Source: Neospora caninum Liverpool | Lineage: Eukaryota; Apicomplexa; Conoidasida; Eucoccidiorida; Sarcocystidae | Length of the DNA: 64,000 nt | Assembly (NCBI RefSeq): GCF_000208865.1 | Contig: NC_018387.1 | Coordinates: 1,302,001-1,366,000 of the forward strand | Reading direction: 5' to 3' | Shown here: piece after piece, positions 25,608 to 36,595 of the stretch | Numbering within the stretch: the stretch's first letter is position 1 | How the letters are laid out: the number at the start of each line of letters is the position of its first letter | Program-made: the position numbers and the translations under genes | Notes under the pieces: model-generated | What the model saw: the letters and a program-made list of their open reading frames with translations, nothing else | The model's database searches: none | What the model was told of the DNA's origin: nothing

Positions 25608-28049
25608 GGGGCGGGTGGCGAACCTTCGCGATTGTTTTCTAAAATACCATCTCTTGTTGGTAAATTTCCGGCATTGACTGCACAGACCTATGGTATTCCT
25701 CTCCCCGTTTTGTCACAGGGAACGCGGGGCGGTTTCCGTGCTATACTCCACCTGACAGTTGGAACCTGCGTCCGGCCTTCCGGACCATTCGGCAGTGCCC
25801 GGTAGCCAACGAAGAGGAACGGGTAAAGAATATGGGTTTGGGGGGGTAGTAGTGAATTGTTCTCTGCCTGTCGATGTAGTGTCTTCGGCGTCCTCGAAAA
25901 GGCAAAATGATCCCCTTGGGGTTGGACTACCCGGTGAATTTGCTTTTCACACACAAGGGCATGCCAGTCCCCCACTCCAGCAATACGAGCCTGATACCGC
26001 CAACCGTAATTTCAGAAAAGGAAAACAGCGTTACCATGTCCTAGTCTCCATCTCACTTAGTTTTGTCAAGAGCATGGAGACGTGCTAGACTTCATGTACG
26101 GGTATTTCTGTGTACACATGAATGCATGTGATTCAGTATCAGCACGCGTTTGCCTGCATATTTTGATGCTTATGCCTGAAGATATGAATGCACTACACTC
26201 TACAGTAGTGTGTGGCCCAAAAGGAATCCGAGGTTCTCTTTTGAGTGCGGGAACTGTGGGGTTCCGGGCCCTGTGTGCTCTATAACCGGGGACCCCAGTC
26301 GTCTGCTATTGTGTCCGAGGGGACTACTTCGAACAAAACTATCCGTCAAAGTGAACATGAACGTGAAGGCCTAATCAGTGAAGTGCTCGAGTTTTCGTGA
26401 AAATGCTTGGTTGTAATTGCGCACTAAGAGTTTTTGTTTCCGGCCTACCTGTTGCGTTCGGTATGGTCATAAATGGCCAAATATTGCTGTTTCACAACGA
26501 ACCAGACCACGCCAGTTTCTTACGTGTCGTTCGCTTCCTTGGAACACTCACAAATTCCACTGTTCACTGGCTTTATGGGTCATTTAATCATGCTGTAGAG
26601 CGGTAGAGCGCAGTGTGTCTCGTTATTCTCTCCTGGTGACGTATGTTCCCAGGCAAGCATGCGGTGATTCGGCGCACGGTGACAACTGGTAATACGGGAT
26701 TACGGCTGCTTGCCTATCAGGATGTAGAAGTGGCCTCTGTCAGCAAATGGCTCTCGACTTTCGAGATTAGTTCGGCCTTTCCACAAGTATCTAGTTAGTA
26801 CACATGTCTCAACACGCTTTATGTGAACGGAGTGATTTTCTAGGAATTATGTCGTAGAGGCTTCCAGCGTCTCCGTAATAGCAGCCCTGTTAAACAAGTC
26901 ACTTGCCTTCCATCTCAGCCAACGTTTGTGGCTGGTGAAGAGGATGTGTTGTGGTCATACATCTTCGACGATTAGTCGGATTCAGGAGAGAACGTAAAGA
27001 ACTGTGGCGCCAAAACACAGCACTCTTGTGTCTCCTGCTCGGTCTGTTATATGTCGTCCTGTTATCGGTTATCATCCTTGCCACCCAGGACTTCAACATT
27101 GGTTTTTGGGACTTCCCGTCGTTCTCAGCATCATCATAACGCTACCACACCAGCCGTCCGAGAAATCAAACCAAGAATTCGACAGCTGGCGCCCGGCGAA
27201 GTGCCTGCGTCTGCTAAGGAATCAAACGCCTACCAAATGCAGGCCTCACCAATCCCAGAGGGACGCTGAATAGATAGTTAGGTCGTTGCGTGGACTGTCT
27301 TTCGCCTTATTCAACCTATTGTCTGCCATCGCCGAATTATCGTGGACAGCATGCTGATAATTCTTCCGGGTTATTTGTCGAAAAAATCCGGAACACACGT
27401 AACAGGAGGAACCCAGTGCTCGATGTCACTACAGTTTGATCAGCGTCCCTGACACAGAACATGTTGCGAGACACTGGCCCACGTAGTGAAAACCTTGGCG
27501 CCCGCCCTCGCAAACGAGGCAGTTCCATCACGATACGGCCCGAAATACTAAAAGGTAAAAAGTATTGTTTATGATATGCGCAAGCCAGAACAACAGGAGT
27601 TGAATATTGAGGAAAGAGATGGCGGAAAAAAACGCTTGACCATAAAAATGTGAAACAACGCCAAGATCTGGTATTGAAAGTTGGAGCATGCCTGCCTGCG
27701 TGGCATGCACGAACAGAGACCAATTCGGTTGGTCGCAGACTCGGACCAGGTTGTTTATACGACAGAACAGAGTTGAGGACTGGGTGTGAAGTAGCGGCTT
27801 CCTCCGTAAGGTCGACCGGTACGCCAACGGCCTCCATGCGAACGTTCGGAAAACTGGGCAAATGCCGGGCAGTTTATTCCTGCTAACACTTGTGTCGACC
27901 GATTCACCCGCTTCCTCCGGCAGTTGGAAGGATTCACTTCCGCGAAAGAATCACACTGGGGAACGCATACCTTTCCCGAACGCACAGTGTGCGATCCTGC
28001 CACGAGCCTGTGGGTCGTAGATGAGGCGATCTCGAGAGAGCCAGGCAAG
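25608..28049. other. Intergenic, convergent 3' ends
   Basis: 2.4 kb between the stops of the LC8 gene (+) and the coproporphyrinogen oxidase gene (-), expected to hold both 3' untranslated regions. Small open frames such as 26951-27139 (+), which contains one hydrophobic stretch, start at GTG and lack an ATG or splice support. Nothing is called. Confidence 0.45.
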
Positions 28050-29766
28050 TCAGTGGCCCCTGGCGCCGCTCTCTGTTGGCCATCTGAAGCCTTCCAGATG
28101 CGCGCTGTCAATCGGTAGCCAATCTCGGGGTTCCACAAACGCTTGGAGTGACTCCTCCTCTTTGGAGCCTTTTTCGACTTCAAACTGGTACTCCCACCGT
28201 GCTGTGAGAGGAAGTGAAATCAGGATGGATTCGATACGGGATCCGGGTACCTGAAATCCAAACTTGGTCCCCCGATCATGAACCAGGTTGAATTCCACGT
28301 AGCGCCCCCTTCGGATCTGCTGCCATATCTTCTCGCGTTCGGTAAAAGGTTGGTCTTTTCGTTTGACCAGGAGCGGAATGTACGCTGCGATAAATGTCTG
28401 CAGGCCATCTTCTGCGAAAGCGAAGAATTTTTCTGGCGATACCATCATCTTTTCATTTAGGTCATCAAAGAAAATTCCTCCTATGCCTCGACCTTCGTTT
28501 CGATGGTGGTTGCGGAAGTACGCATCGCACCACCTTTTGAACCTCGCGTAGTATTTGGGGTCGCAGCGGTCGCATTGCTCACGTAGTTTCTCGTGGAAAA
28601 AGACACAGTCCTCCTCGAAGACATACGCGGGAGAAAGATCCGTGCCACCGCCGAACCACCACAGGAGTGGCTCTCCCGCTGTAGGTGCTTCCCCCCCATG
28701 CCCGTTGGTGTTCTCGCTTGGCGAACTTTGAAAGATCTGGAACATCCGGTAGTTCAAGTGAACTGTCGGCGCCATGGGATTCCTCGGATGTATCACCATC
28801 GAGAGACCAGCGGCGTAGAACTTCCGCCCCTCGCCGTTCGCAGGGGGAAGAACGTGGCCTTGACTTGTCATTCTTGACGCAGCCTCTGGGGGAAGCGTCC
28901 CATACACGACTGAGACGTTCACCCCTCCTTTCTCCAGAACATTGGAATCCTGGATGACCCGGCTCCAGCCGCCGCCTCCGGATGGCCCTCGCGTCCATGT
29001 GTCTTCCCGGAACGAGCCGTCATCGACGGCCGCGAGCGCCTCGCAGATGGCGTTTTGGGAACGACGGAGCATTACTTCCCATCGTTCACGAAATGCCTTG
29101 TCCGGATGGTAAACCTACATACAGACCAAAGTGCATTCACTGCTAGAAGTAGATAAAACTTTTGTTTCGGAAAGCAAAGGAACTGGTTATAGACTCTGTG
29201 TGCAGATGGCACCACATATCTTCTCAATTGAGACAAGTTCCGTATGATGTAATCGCAAAACCGTTAGCTAGTTTGGTGACCATGATGCACATGATTCCAC
29301 ATGAGAGCGGCTGCCGGATTGCGATCACAAACATAAACGCTGGGATTGATCAGAGAACACAACACTGACGTGCCTGTGAAAGCTGGCAGAGTCGCAACAA
29401 TGAGAGCATCCATGAAGATGAAAACCCCCGCATGAAATCGATGTCTCTGTCACGACATAACAAACACGCATGTTACCAAGGAGCGGATACAACTCGTGAC
29501 AAACGGTAGAGCACGTTACACGGGTTCGCATTGATGCTACTAACTTCAGCTACGGCCACTCACGCGTACAGCGAACTCAGGACACTCGTGAGAAAGCGGA
29601 TTTCAGTCTTGTGCCTGAGGACAGAGGATATGCCCTGAGCCTCCGAGGGTAGTTCTAGTTCGACACGAGTTTACTGTCGCCACTGCACACCCCCCGCGAA
29701 ACCAGGACAGGCACACCGACACTAGTGCCCATTAAGGGATCTCACCTGTTTTGGAGCGAGATCCAT
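28050..29766 (-). CDS. CPOX: Coproporphyrinogen III oxidase (oxygen-dependent)
   Basis: Converts coproporphyrinogen III to protoporphyrinogen IX by oxidative decarboxylation in heme synthesis; in T. gondii this step is cytosolic (established, from memory). Two exons: 29766-29746 (only MDLAPKQ) and 29114-28050; 361 residues, phase 0 join. Signatures of the HemF/CPOX family are clear: GGGGWSRVIQD near residue 50, WWFGGGTDLSPAY, the FKRWCDAYFRNHHRNE helix, GGIFFDDLN, YVEFNLVHDRGTKFG, and SRIESILISLPLTARWEYQ. It ends with the EPRDWL motif and about 20 extra residues. No N-terminal presequence is visible with this start. A further upstream exon cannot be excluded, because the first exon is just seven codons preceded by an acceptor-like CTGCAG. 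Confidence 0.93.
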
Positions 29767-32598
29767 CTTATGTTGGATAAGCTTGAAAGCGCACAGTGCG
29801 AAGACACTGCAGAAAGAAACCAAAGGTGATCCCTTGTTCAGGCGTCTTTGTCAACAAAGAGGGAATTGACACGTTATGGACTCAAACGGCAGAGACCCAG
29901 GCACAGCCATATGCCGCATCTTTGTACAGTAGCTTCCGTTGCCAGCTGTAGACACCGAGGAGAAAAGGACCTTCTCCGCTGGGAAAGGAGATTTCCCGTG
30001 TACAGAGAATGAGAAAGTACGGCGGCCAATGACATACCACCTGCACCGACAAAAAAGCAGAGCTGAATCTAATGCCGACACACAACGCTTCTCCACACTG
30101 AAACTTCATCACGAGGTTACGACCCGGAAGCTCTGCGACAGGTAGTTAAGTAGCCTGTTCCTCATGTCTTGCAACTCTGTTCACTGTACCATTTCTTGAA
30201 GCACTCAAATTGCTTGACTGTAGGCCCCGAAGCATGGAGAGTCTTTCTTAAGTGAACGAAGTCACGGGCGACAGGATATACGCGCCTCCAAAGCAGACAA
30301 GCTTCTTTTTGTGCATGCTACGAAACGGTTGTCGATTAGATTTAGCCTTGCGTATCTCATTAATGGCAGATTTGCACATTTCGCTCCAGAACGTCGAAAG
30401 GAAAAGCAGCACATTACAAACGAAAGGGGACAGCCGCGTTGATTTTTCTGTTTCACCGTTGTGCGCGGGCACACATCCGATGCGTCTATGTACCCTTTCC
30501 GTGCGCACCCCGCGCAGGGTTATCCACCGAAAGCTGGGCTGCAGTTCGTAAATTTGTTCGTGGAGGCCATATGTCGGTGCGTTCTCTCCATCTTCATTGT
30601 GCTAACACACAGGAAACTCTATCTTACTTTGAAATGGCTTCGCTGACATCACCGACAGCGGTGCGAGATGGGGCTGATGCAGGTCGAGCGGCTTCGGGAC
30701 AACCTGGGCAAGGGACCAGCAAGGCTTCACCAGCTGCACACTACCATGAACTGTGCCTGTTTTCAGAATATTGCAGAACCATGTTTCACAAATACGGAGA
30801 CATCAGATCAGTCTCGCTGAGGAAGGGGCGGGACAGTGAGGGATCAAATGGCCCTTCCATTCCTTAACGCCGAAACTGCTGAACATCTGATGGGTCGGAA
30901 ATGAGCTGAAGTGACCCCACGTCAAATTTTGAGGGTCTAGCAGGCAAAGAGGACTTCTGCAGAAAGTCTCGAGTTCTCATAAAGATGAAAAAAAATGAAT
31001 GCACGACAAATCCGCTTGAACAATTTGTGATAAATCTGGCCATCGCAATGCCGCATTGGAATCGAAGGCCGACCTTGCGATTGACAGGGGACGCTGCAAC
31101 GCCTACGGCGAAAAGTCAAGTCTTCAAGGTTTCAGCCAGAGGGCGGGTACTACATGCGAGATGAGGTCATAGTGAGCATTTACTATCGCCTTTTCTCATC
31201 TTCAAATACCAAGCAATAACCCAGTTCTCATATGAAAAAAACGTATTGCTGGTTCATGGCAGATATATCACAGACGATCCAGGCGGTGAAGCAGTCAAGT
31301 CTAGCTTTATTTATAGGCCTAGCATATGTGCTCGGTACACTAGTATATGAATGCGATTCATTAATTAACACGAAAGTGAGTTGCCAATAATGTATTCCAT
31401 GTTAAGTACTCGTGAACTCTATTTCCTCTGAAGTTGTGGAAATAACAGCGTCCGAAGCTACGACGAAGGGGTGGAGACAGAGGAGACGCAGACCCTCGAC
31501 CATCGGCCACTGGCGAGCACACTCGAAAGGTGTAACGGCCTGCGCCGATTCCTCTTTTTTGTTCTGAGACGTTCAACGCATCCATAAGGAAATAAATGGG
31601 GGGTAAGGTAGAATCTGCTTCTCGAGTCGAAGCGCCTTCACTCACAGGCAGATTAGTAGGTTTCGTCCCCACCCCCCCCCCCCCCCCAATACCCCCCTCA
31701 AATATTCGATAACGAGCCAAACTGGCGCAGGGCTGGTCAGCTCCGAAAGGGCCGTATCTGTGGAACGAATACCAGGCGGTACATGAAAACCCGGACTGGA
31801 AGGAGAATTGCCTCACACGAGAGCGAAGACCCTTGTGTGAAACGACCTATGGCTACCAAGAGGTAACTGAAGATGGAGTGGGTACGGTAAGCGATCAGGT
31901 TCAGTCTTGATTGAAAACAGACACTAGCAGAAACTTTGTGACTACGCACTCCTTCCAACTGACGTCTTGACTGGTTTCACTTCCAGTAAAGAATCTAGAT
32001 GTTCGCGTACACAGACGGGTCCAGCAACGTGTCCAATGCTCCACTCGGCAAGCTGTCTTCTTGCAACGATGTAGCGTCAGGAGCGAACCCACCCTACGAA
32101 CCAATTTCGACCCACTTGTCCTTGGTTCTAAAGGAGAGTATCCCAGCCTTCCTGTCACGATGAAACCTTTGATCATGATCAACGATGGCAACCATCGCCG
32201 TGTCCACTCGCGACCTGGTGGCCGGAGTGAAAATGAGCAAAGGATGTTTTGCACATATGGAAAATGCGGGACCAAAGGGGGATATGTGTGCAGGGCAGGA
32301 AAGCGACTGCACTTCCGTTCCTAACGGAACTTGGTTCCACCATATACCACTGGAGTTCTCACAGAAGTTCCGGACGCATATTTGCTCGTAAGATGGGGCG
32401 GTGTGAGGTGGACACTGCAGGCTCTCGCGCAGGTGGCCACCGCACAAAACCCTAGAGTAAGAGCATACCCGCTTGATTTCTAAACACTTCAGATGTTCAC
32501 TTCATAGAACAGCGACTATGACCGGATGCGGGGGATCTTCAAATAGCTGGAGCTGAGATTTAGTACTTGCTCAGACAGCTCCGCTTCCTTTTCTGCGT
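29767..32598. promoter_or_regulatory. Intergenic between divergent CPO and a small + gene
   Basis: 2.8 kb containing the CPO promoter and the 5' side of the 32599 gene. One segment may be coding: at 30632-30867 (+) two overlapping frames are open, one starting MASLTSPTAV and one reading MGLMQVERLRDNLGKGPARL. Neither joins convincingly to other exons. A 16-bp poly-C tract lies at 31672-31687. Nothing else is supportable. Confidence 0.35.
31672..31687. repeat. Poly-C tract
   Basis: Sixteen consecutive C, preceded by CCCCA and followed by AATACCCCCC. It lies in intergenic DNA. Confidence 0.95.
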
Positions 32599-33025
32599 AT
32601 GGCGCAGCCGGTGAGTAACGAACGTCGACTAACCTAAAGAAGCGCTTCTAACCTTGTGTCTTGCATAGAAAAAACCAAAAGAGCCTTCTGGTTCAGTGTC
32701 TCAACATTTTCTGGAGGCATTGGAGGTGATAGAAACAGGTGGACATGTAAAGAAGAGACGGGCTTCTGAAACTGGCCCTGTCGATTGCTTGATGGCAGCA
32801 GCGTCGACAAAGACTTTCGTTCATTGGAACCGCTGCGCTCCGAGTCGCCTTACATTGAAGAGTAGTCGAGTTCATTCTATCAGAAACGAGGAAATAATTG
32901 AGACTGAAATAGTAACACTTTGCTTTTGTTACAAGACAGGGTATGTGTTAGCACAAGAATGGGGTGCAGCCGACGGCTCTGATCCCCGCTGCTCAGTGGC
33001 GCGGTTGATGGAAGCCTGCAGCTGA
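32599..33025 (+). CDS. Small unrecognised basic protein
   Basis: Two exons: 32599-32610, coding only MAQP and ending at a strong GTGAGT donor, and 32669-33025 after acceptor TTGCATAG; phase 0, 122 residues, intron of only 58 nt. The protein begins MAQPKKPKEPSGSVSQHFLE, continues with a basic KKRRASETGPV segment, and has scattered cysteines (LCFCYKTG). No family is recognised. The last 97 bp overlap the 3' end of the TPR gene on the opposite strand, so the true C-terminus may come earlier through an unseen intron. The unusually short intron and the four-codon first exon make this a moderate call. Confidence 0.5.
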
Positions 33026-34731
33026 GAAAGCTGGTCGACTGCAGAAGGAGGGAGATCTGTTTCACCCCGATGAAAAGCGTCCTCGATTCGCTTGGCTATT
33101 GTAGAGGCTAGGTCCAGGTTGTCGTGGCCACCCAAAGCTACGAGCGCACGCGCTCTTCGCCAGAGAGCCTTGATATTTGCACTGTCGAGCTGCATGGCGC
33201 GAAGACTATCCTCAGCTGCTTGTGCATACTGGCCCAATGTCAGGTGCACCTGACTTCTATTAGAATAAAGCACACTGTGCAACTTCAGCGGCAGTTTGTT
33301 CTCAGCAGACTTGTTGCCTACCCTGAGAGAGGCATTTGGGAAGTGGTCAGTTGGAGAAGCATAGGCAGGTTCTCCTGCTGCAAGGACACCTTCCTCGGCT
33401 ATCTTCAGAGACTCGGTCAGAAGCATCAGAGCTTTCTCATGGTTACCCTCGTCATATGCAGCAACTGCTGCACCTTTGAGGGAGTAAATTTTCTTCGTCC
33501 GCATGTCGCTGAGGTTATCGCCACACTGTCCAGCTGGTAACAGCTTCTGAGAACTGTTTTCCAGGCTATCATCGTGCAGAGTAACGCAGTTCGATCGCTC
33601 TGTTTTCTCACAATCGCGTGGGAGGGACGCCTCGGCAGTTTCATCGGCATGCCTATTTGGTGTGTGGATCCCCTTCCAGGTGTCGCTTTCATCGTGACTG
33701 CAACGTGGCGCATTTGGTTCAGTTTCGTCCCTTTCCGCGAAACAACAGCGAGAAGTCACCGCGGTCCCTTCTCCGCAGTTTACAGTCGCGCATTCGCTGC
33801 TGGACTCTTTTTTGGACTGCATGATTTGGGCAGAGGCCGAGCTGGAAGCCTGAGACGAAGTCTGTCGCCTTACAGGTGTCAGAAACTGCTTCGGCCGGCT
33901 CTGGTGGCCACTGCGAACGAATTCGTGGTCGTCATCCTCATCGGGCTCGCTGTCCTCAGGGGCATCACTTTCATCTAAAAGCACGGAGATCCGTCTTTTC
34001 AGGGGAGCATGACTATGCTGCACTGTTTCAGCAGTGTTCTGCGTACGTACTGATTCCTCGGCGGCGTGAACACCTACCGCTACGTCAGTGTCTGTTCCAC
34101 GATTTGGAAGCGCCGAATGCGCAGCTGTCCGTGAACTGGTATCCCTGTACGACTCGACTCCCTCCTTGCTGTCTTGTACAGGAGCTCCATCCGTGCACTC
34201 AAGAGTATTAGGTGGCGCCTCTAAGGCGGTTATTTTAAAACCCCTTTCCGGTGAATTCTCTCCCTGCGAAAAACACTCTGGTACATTGACGGCGTTGATA
34301 GTCCTGCTGACCTGTCCTCCCCCAGCAGAGATGCTTGGGATGGCGATGGTTGTAGATTCCGGAGTCCCTTCTTTGGAACCGCATTCTGTCGAGATCTGTG
34401 CGTCCCGTGGGATGGAGGTTGCACAAGCAGCGGCGTCCAGGTCGACACGCTGCTGTACACACAAACTGCGCTGCCACTCAAGGAGATCCGCTTTGGCAGC
34501 GGCAATGTCTGCTGGGGACGGTCCGCGGCACCAGCTGGCGGCTCCAACTCCCGAGGACGGTTTACTACCAACAAGATCATCAAGTCTTTTTCTGGCGGCA
34601 CTCAGGAGCTGATGATAGTAGCCACCATCTTGTTCTAGCAGTGCGATGTACTTTCTCAGCAGGCGAGGTTGTGTGCATTTCTCGATTTTCTCAGAATCGA
34701 TATCTAGTAGGGTAACGTCGTCAGTTGCCAT
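32929..34731 (-). CDS. TPR repeat protein
   Basis: Single-exon gene, 600 residues from MATDDVTLLD at 34731; an in-frame ATG nine codons upstream at 34758 is an alternative. The N-terminal 100 residues are helical (LRKYIALLEQDGGYYHQL). Residues about 100-400 are a long, low-complexity, acidic and Ser-rich linker including ESDAPEDSEPDEDDDHE. Residues about 410-560 hold at least two tetratricopeptide repeats: a first helix pair at GAAVAAYDEGNHEKALMLL, then YSNRSQVHLTLGQYAQAAED and ALWRRARALVALGG. This arrangement of asparagine-containing TPR units resembles clamp-type TPR co-chaperones that bind Hsp70/Hsp90 tails, but the clamp cannot be confirmed by eye. Function is otherwise unknown. Confidence 0.85.
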   Translation of the reverse strand: MATDDVTLLDIDSEKIEKCTQPRLLRKYIALLEQDGGYYHQLLSAARKRLDDLVGSKPSSGVGAASWCRGPSPADIAAAKADLLEWQRSLCVQQRVDLDAAACATSIPRDAQISTECGSKEGTPESTTIAIPSISAGGGQVSRTINAVNVPECFSQGENSPERGFKITALEAPPNTLECTDGAPVQDSKEGVESYRDTSSRTAAHSALPNRGTDTDVAVGVHAAEESVRTQNTAETVQHSHAPLKRRISVLLDESDAPEDSEPDEDDDHEFVRSGHQSRPKQFLTPVRRQTSSQASSSASAQIMQSKKESSSECATVNCGEGTAVTSRCCFAERDETEPNAPRCSHDESDTWKGIHTPNRHADETAEASLPRDCEKTERSNCVTLHDDSLENSSQKLLPAGQCGDNLSDMRTKKIYSLKGAAVAAYDEGNHEKALMLLTESLKIAEEGVLAAGEPAYASPTDHFPNASLRVGNKSAENKLPLKLHSVLYSNRSQVHLTLGQYAQAAEDSLRAMQLDSANIKALWRRARALVALGGHDNLDLASTIAKRIEDAFHRGETDLPPSAVDQLSQLQASINRATEQRGSEPSAAPHSCANTYPVL

Positions 34732-36595
34732 AGTAACGAATATACAATGAGGCTGCACTTTCCTCTCACGTCAACTGGGCGGAAGTAATGGTAAACTGGG
34801 TTTCTTTACAGTCGCCGGAAAAGGGACGAAGGCAGGGACGACTGGTGTTGCCGCGGGTAGCAGTAACAAATTGCACACTATAACCCAGCAGCTTTTGACT
34901 GTTCATAATCTACAGACAAACGCTATGTCCACGTCATGCGGATTATATCATGCCTCATGAAGCAAACTAAGCATGATCGCCCCACCGACTGACTGCAGTA
35001 TAGTGTGTGACGGTCCATCTGATAGAGAGCACTAAGCGAGAACGCTGCTGTTGGACGCGCGCACTAGCAGGCGCACCATGTAGTGGTCACTCGATCGCTG
35101 AGACCGTCGAATACGACCCTGATTCCCAGATTGCGCTCCGGTTTAGACACTCTGAGTTTGGCAATGGATACTCTTAATCGTGCTTGGGCGGGTCATTTCT
35201 TGGCACTGACATGCTTTTGTGCGGAAACCAGGTCAGGACATACGGCGGGCTGGTTGCTGCGGAAACTGTCACTCACAGGATTCGTAGTGCAAGACCCACT
35301 ACGATACACTCTACAGCGGAACATGAGACAGGAGCCGAAAATTGTTTTTCGGTAGCCATTTGGATATCGAAAAACTCAATGTAAAGTCCCATCCACACCA
35401 TTAGAGCTTTACGGACATAATGTTGGTCACTCATCATCTTTCCTGTGCTAGTTGAGTGTGTTCTGCCTTCGCTCCAGTGATGGATGTGTGAAGGGAGTGT
35501 TGCAGGAAGGTGAGCTTGTCTCTCGGCCTTCCGCTCGGCGGTCTGCCATATCGAGCTGAGATTGTCCTGGCCGAGGTCTCCCGAACGGTGGACTCAAATT
35601 TGAACATGCTTGACGGCAGTTAGCGACAGTGTGGTTTCGTGTCCCGTTCGCGTTTTCTTGTGTAAGGAATCAAAAGGAATAGCATAAATTGCATCACTAC
35701 TTGAACGGTAAGCAAACAAGGAACGAAGGATTGACTATGCGTAATAGTCACCTGCGTATCGTGAGGATCTATGAGATATGTTGCACTGCCTAGATCGGCA
35801 TATACAGAATATCAAATCTAACACGTATCTCCCATTTTGGGACGTGGTCGCATGACGCTTACTTAAATCTCTTTGGTTTGGGCAGTCCCACGCTTTGATG
35901 GCACTTAAGGGGCGGGGTCAAACTGCCGTTACATTCGAGAACGACCGTTTCTTCGGAAGTGGCAACAGACTACGATGATGCCGAAGACAAAAGATTAAAT
36001 ACACAGCAGCACAGTGCGGCAATTCCTAATGCGAAGGTTTCGGATTATCTCTGAACAGAGGTGTGCGAATTAGGTGGTATCTGGAAAAAAAGCACGACAG
36101 GCAATCCCGGAGACGGAACTCCAAAATGCCTTCTGTTCACAGGAACAGTCGTTATTCGGACCTTAAACAGTTGGACCATCTGTCTTAGTCGAATTTTAAC
36201 GGACCGTTTCCAGGTGCCAGCACCCTCGTGTGGGAGTGGGCAGGAAAATCGACCAAAGATTTCGCCCCGAGAAACCGACGTGCGTTCGCATGGACGTCAG
36301 CCACATTCTAACATAATGCCAGTGGGAGCGGGTCGAACCTACACCGAACTAGCTGTGCACGGATCATTCCTATTTGAACTCTCTTTTGACCCTTGGTATT
36401 GCAGCGCTCTTTCGTAATCTTATCGCCCCTCCTACACCACAGTTCAAATGGCGCCGCCATTTCCAACGTTTCCCACCTGAGGACGGCAAGGCTCTTCGGT
36501 TGAGTAGGCAAGCAGGGAACGGCACTGCGTAGGAGAGGGTGGAAATCCGAAACATAAAAAGAAAAGAAGCTGTCCGGTGAGGAGAAATAAACAAT
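34732..36595. promoter_or_regulatory. Upstream region of the TPR gene
   Basis: 1.9 kb between two - strand genes, expected to contain the TPR gene promoter and the 3' end of the CX9C gene. I see no coding exon with splice support, RNA gene or repeat. The open frame 36061-36417 (+) lacks any motif. Confidence 0.4.

Noticed and set aside
26951..27139. Possible small one-span membrane protein on +
   Set aside because: The frame opens at GTG, no ATG precedes the hydrophobic stretch, and nothing supports splicing to a start.
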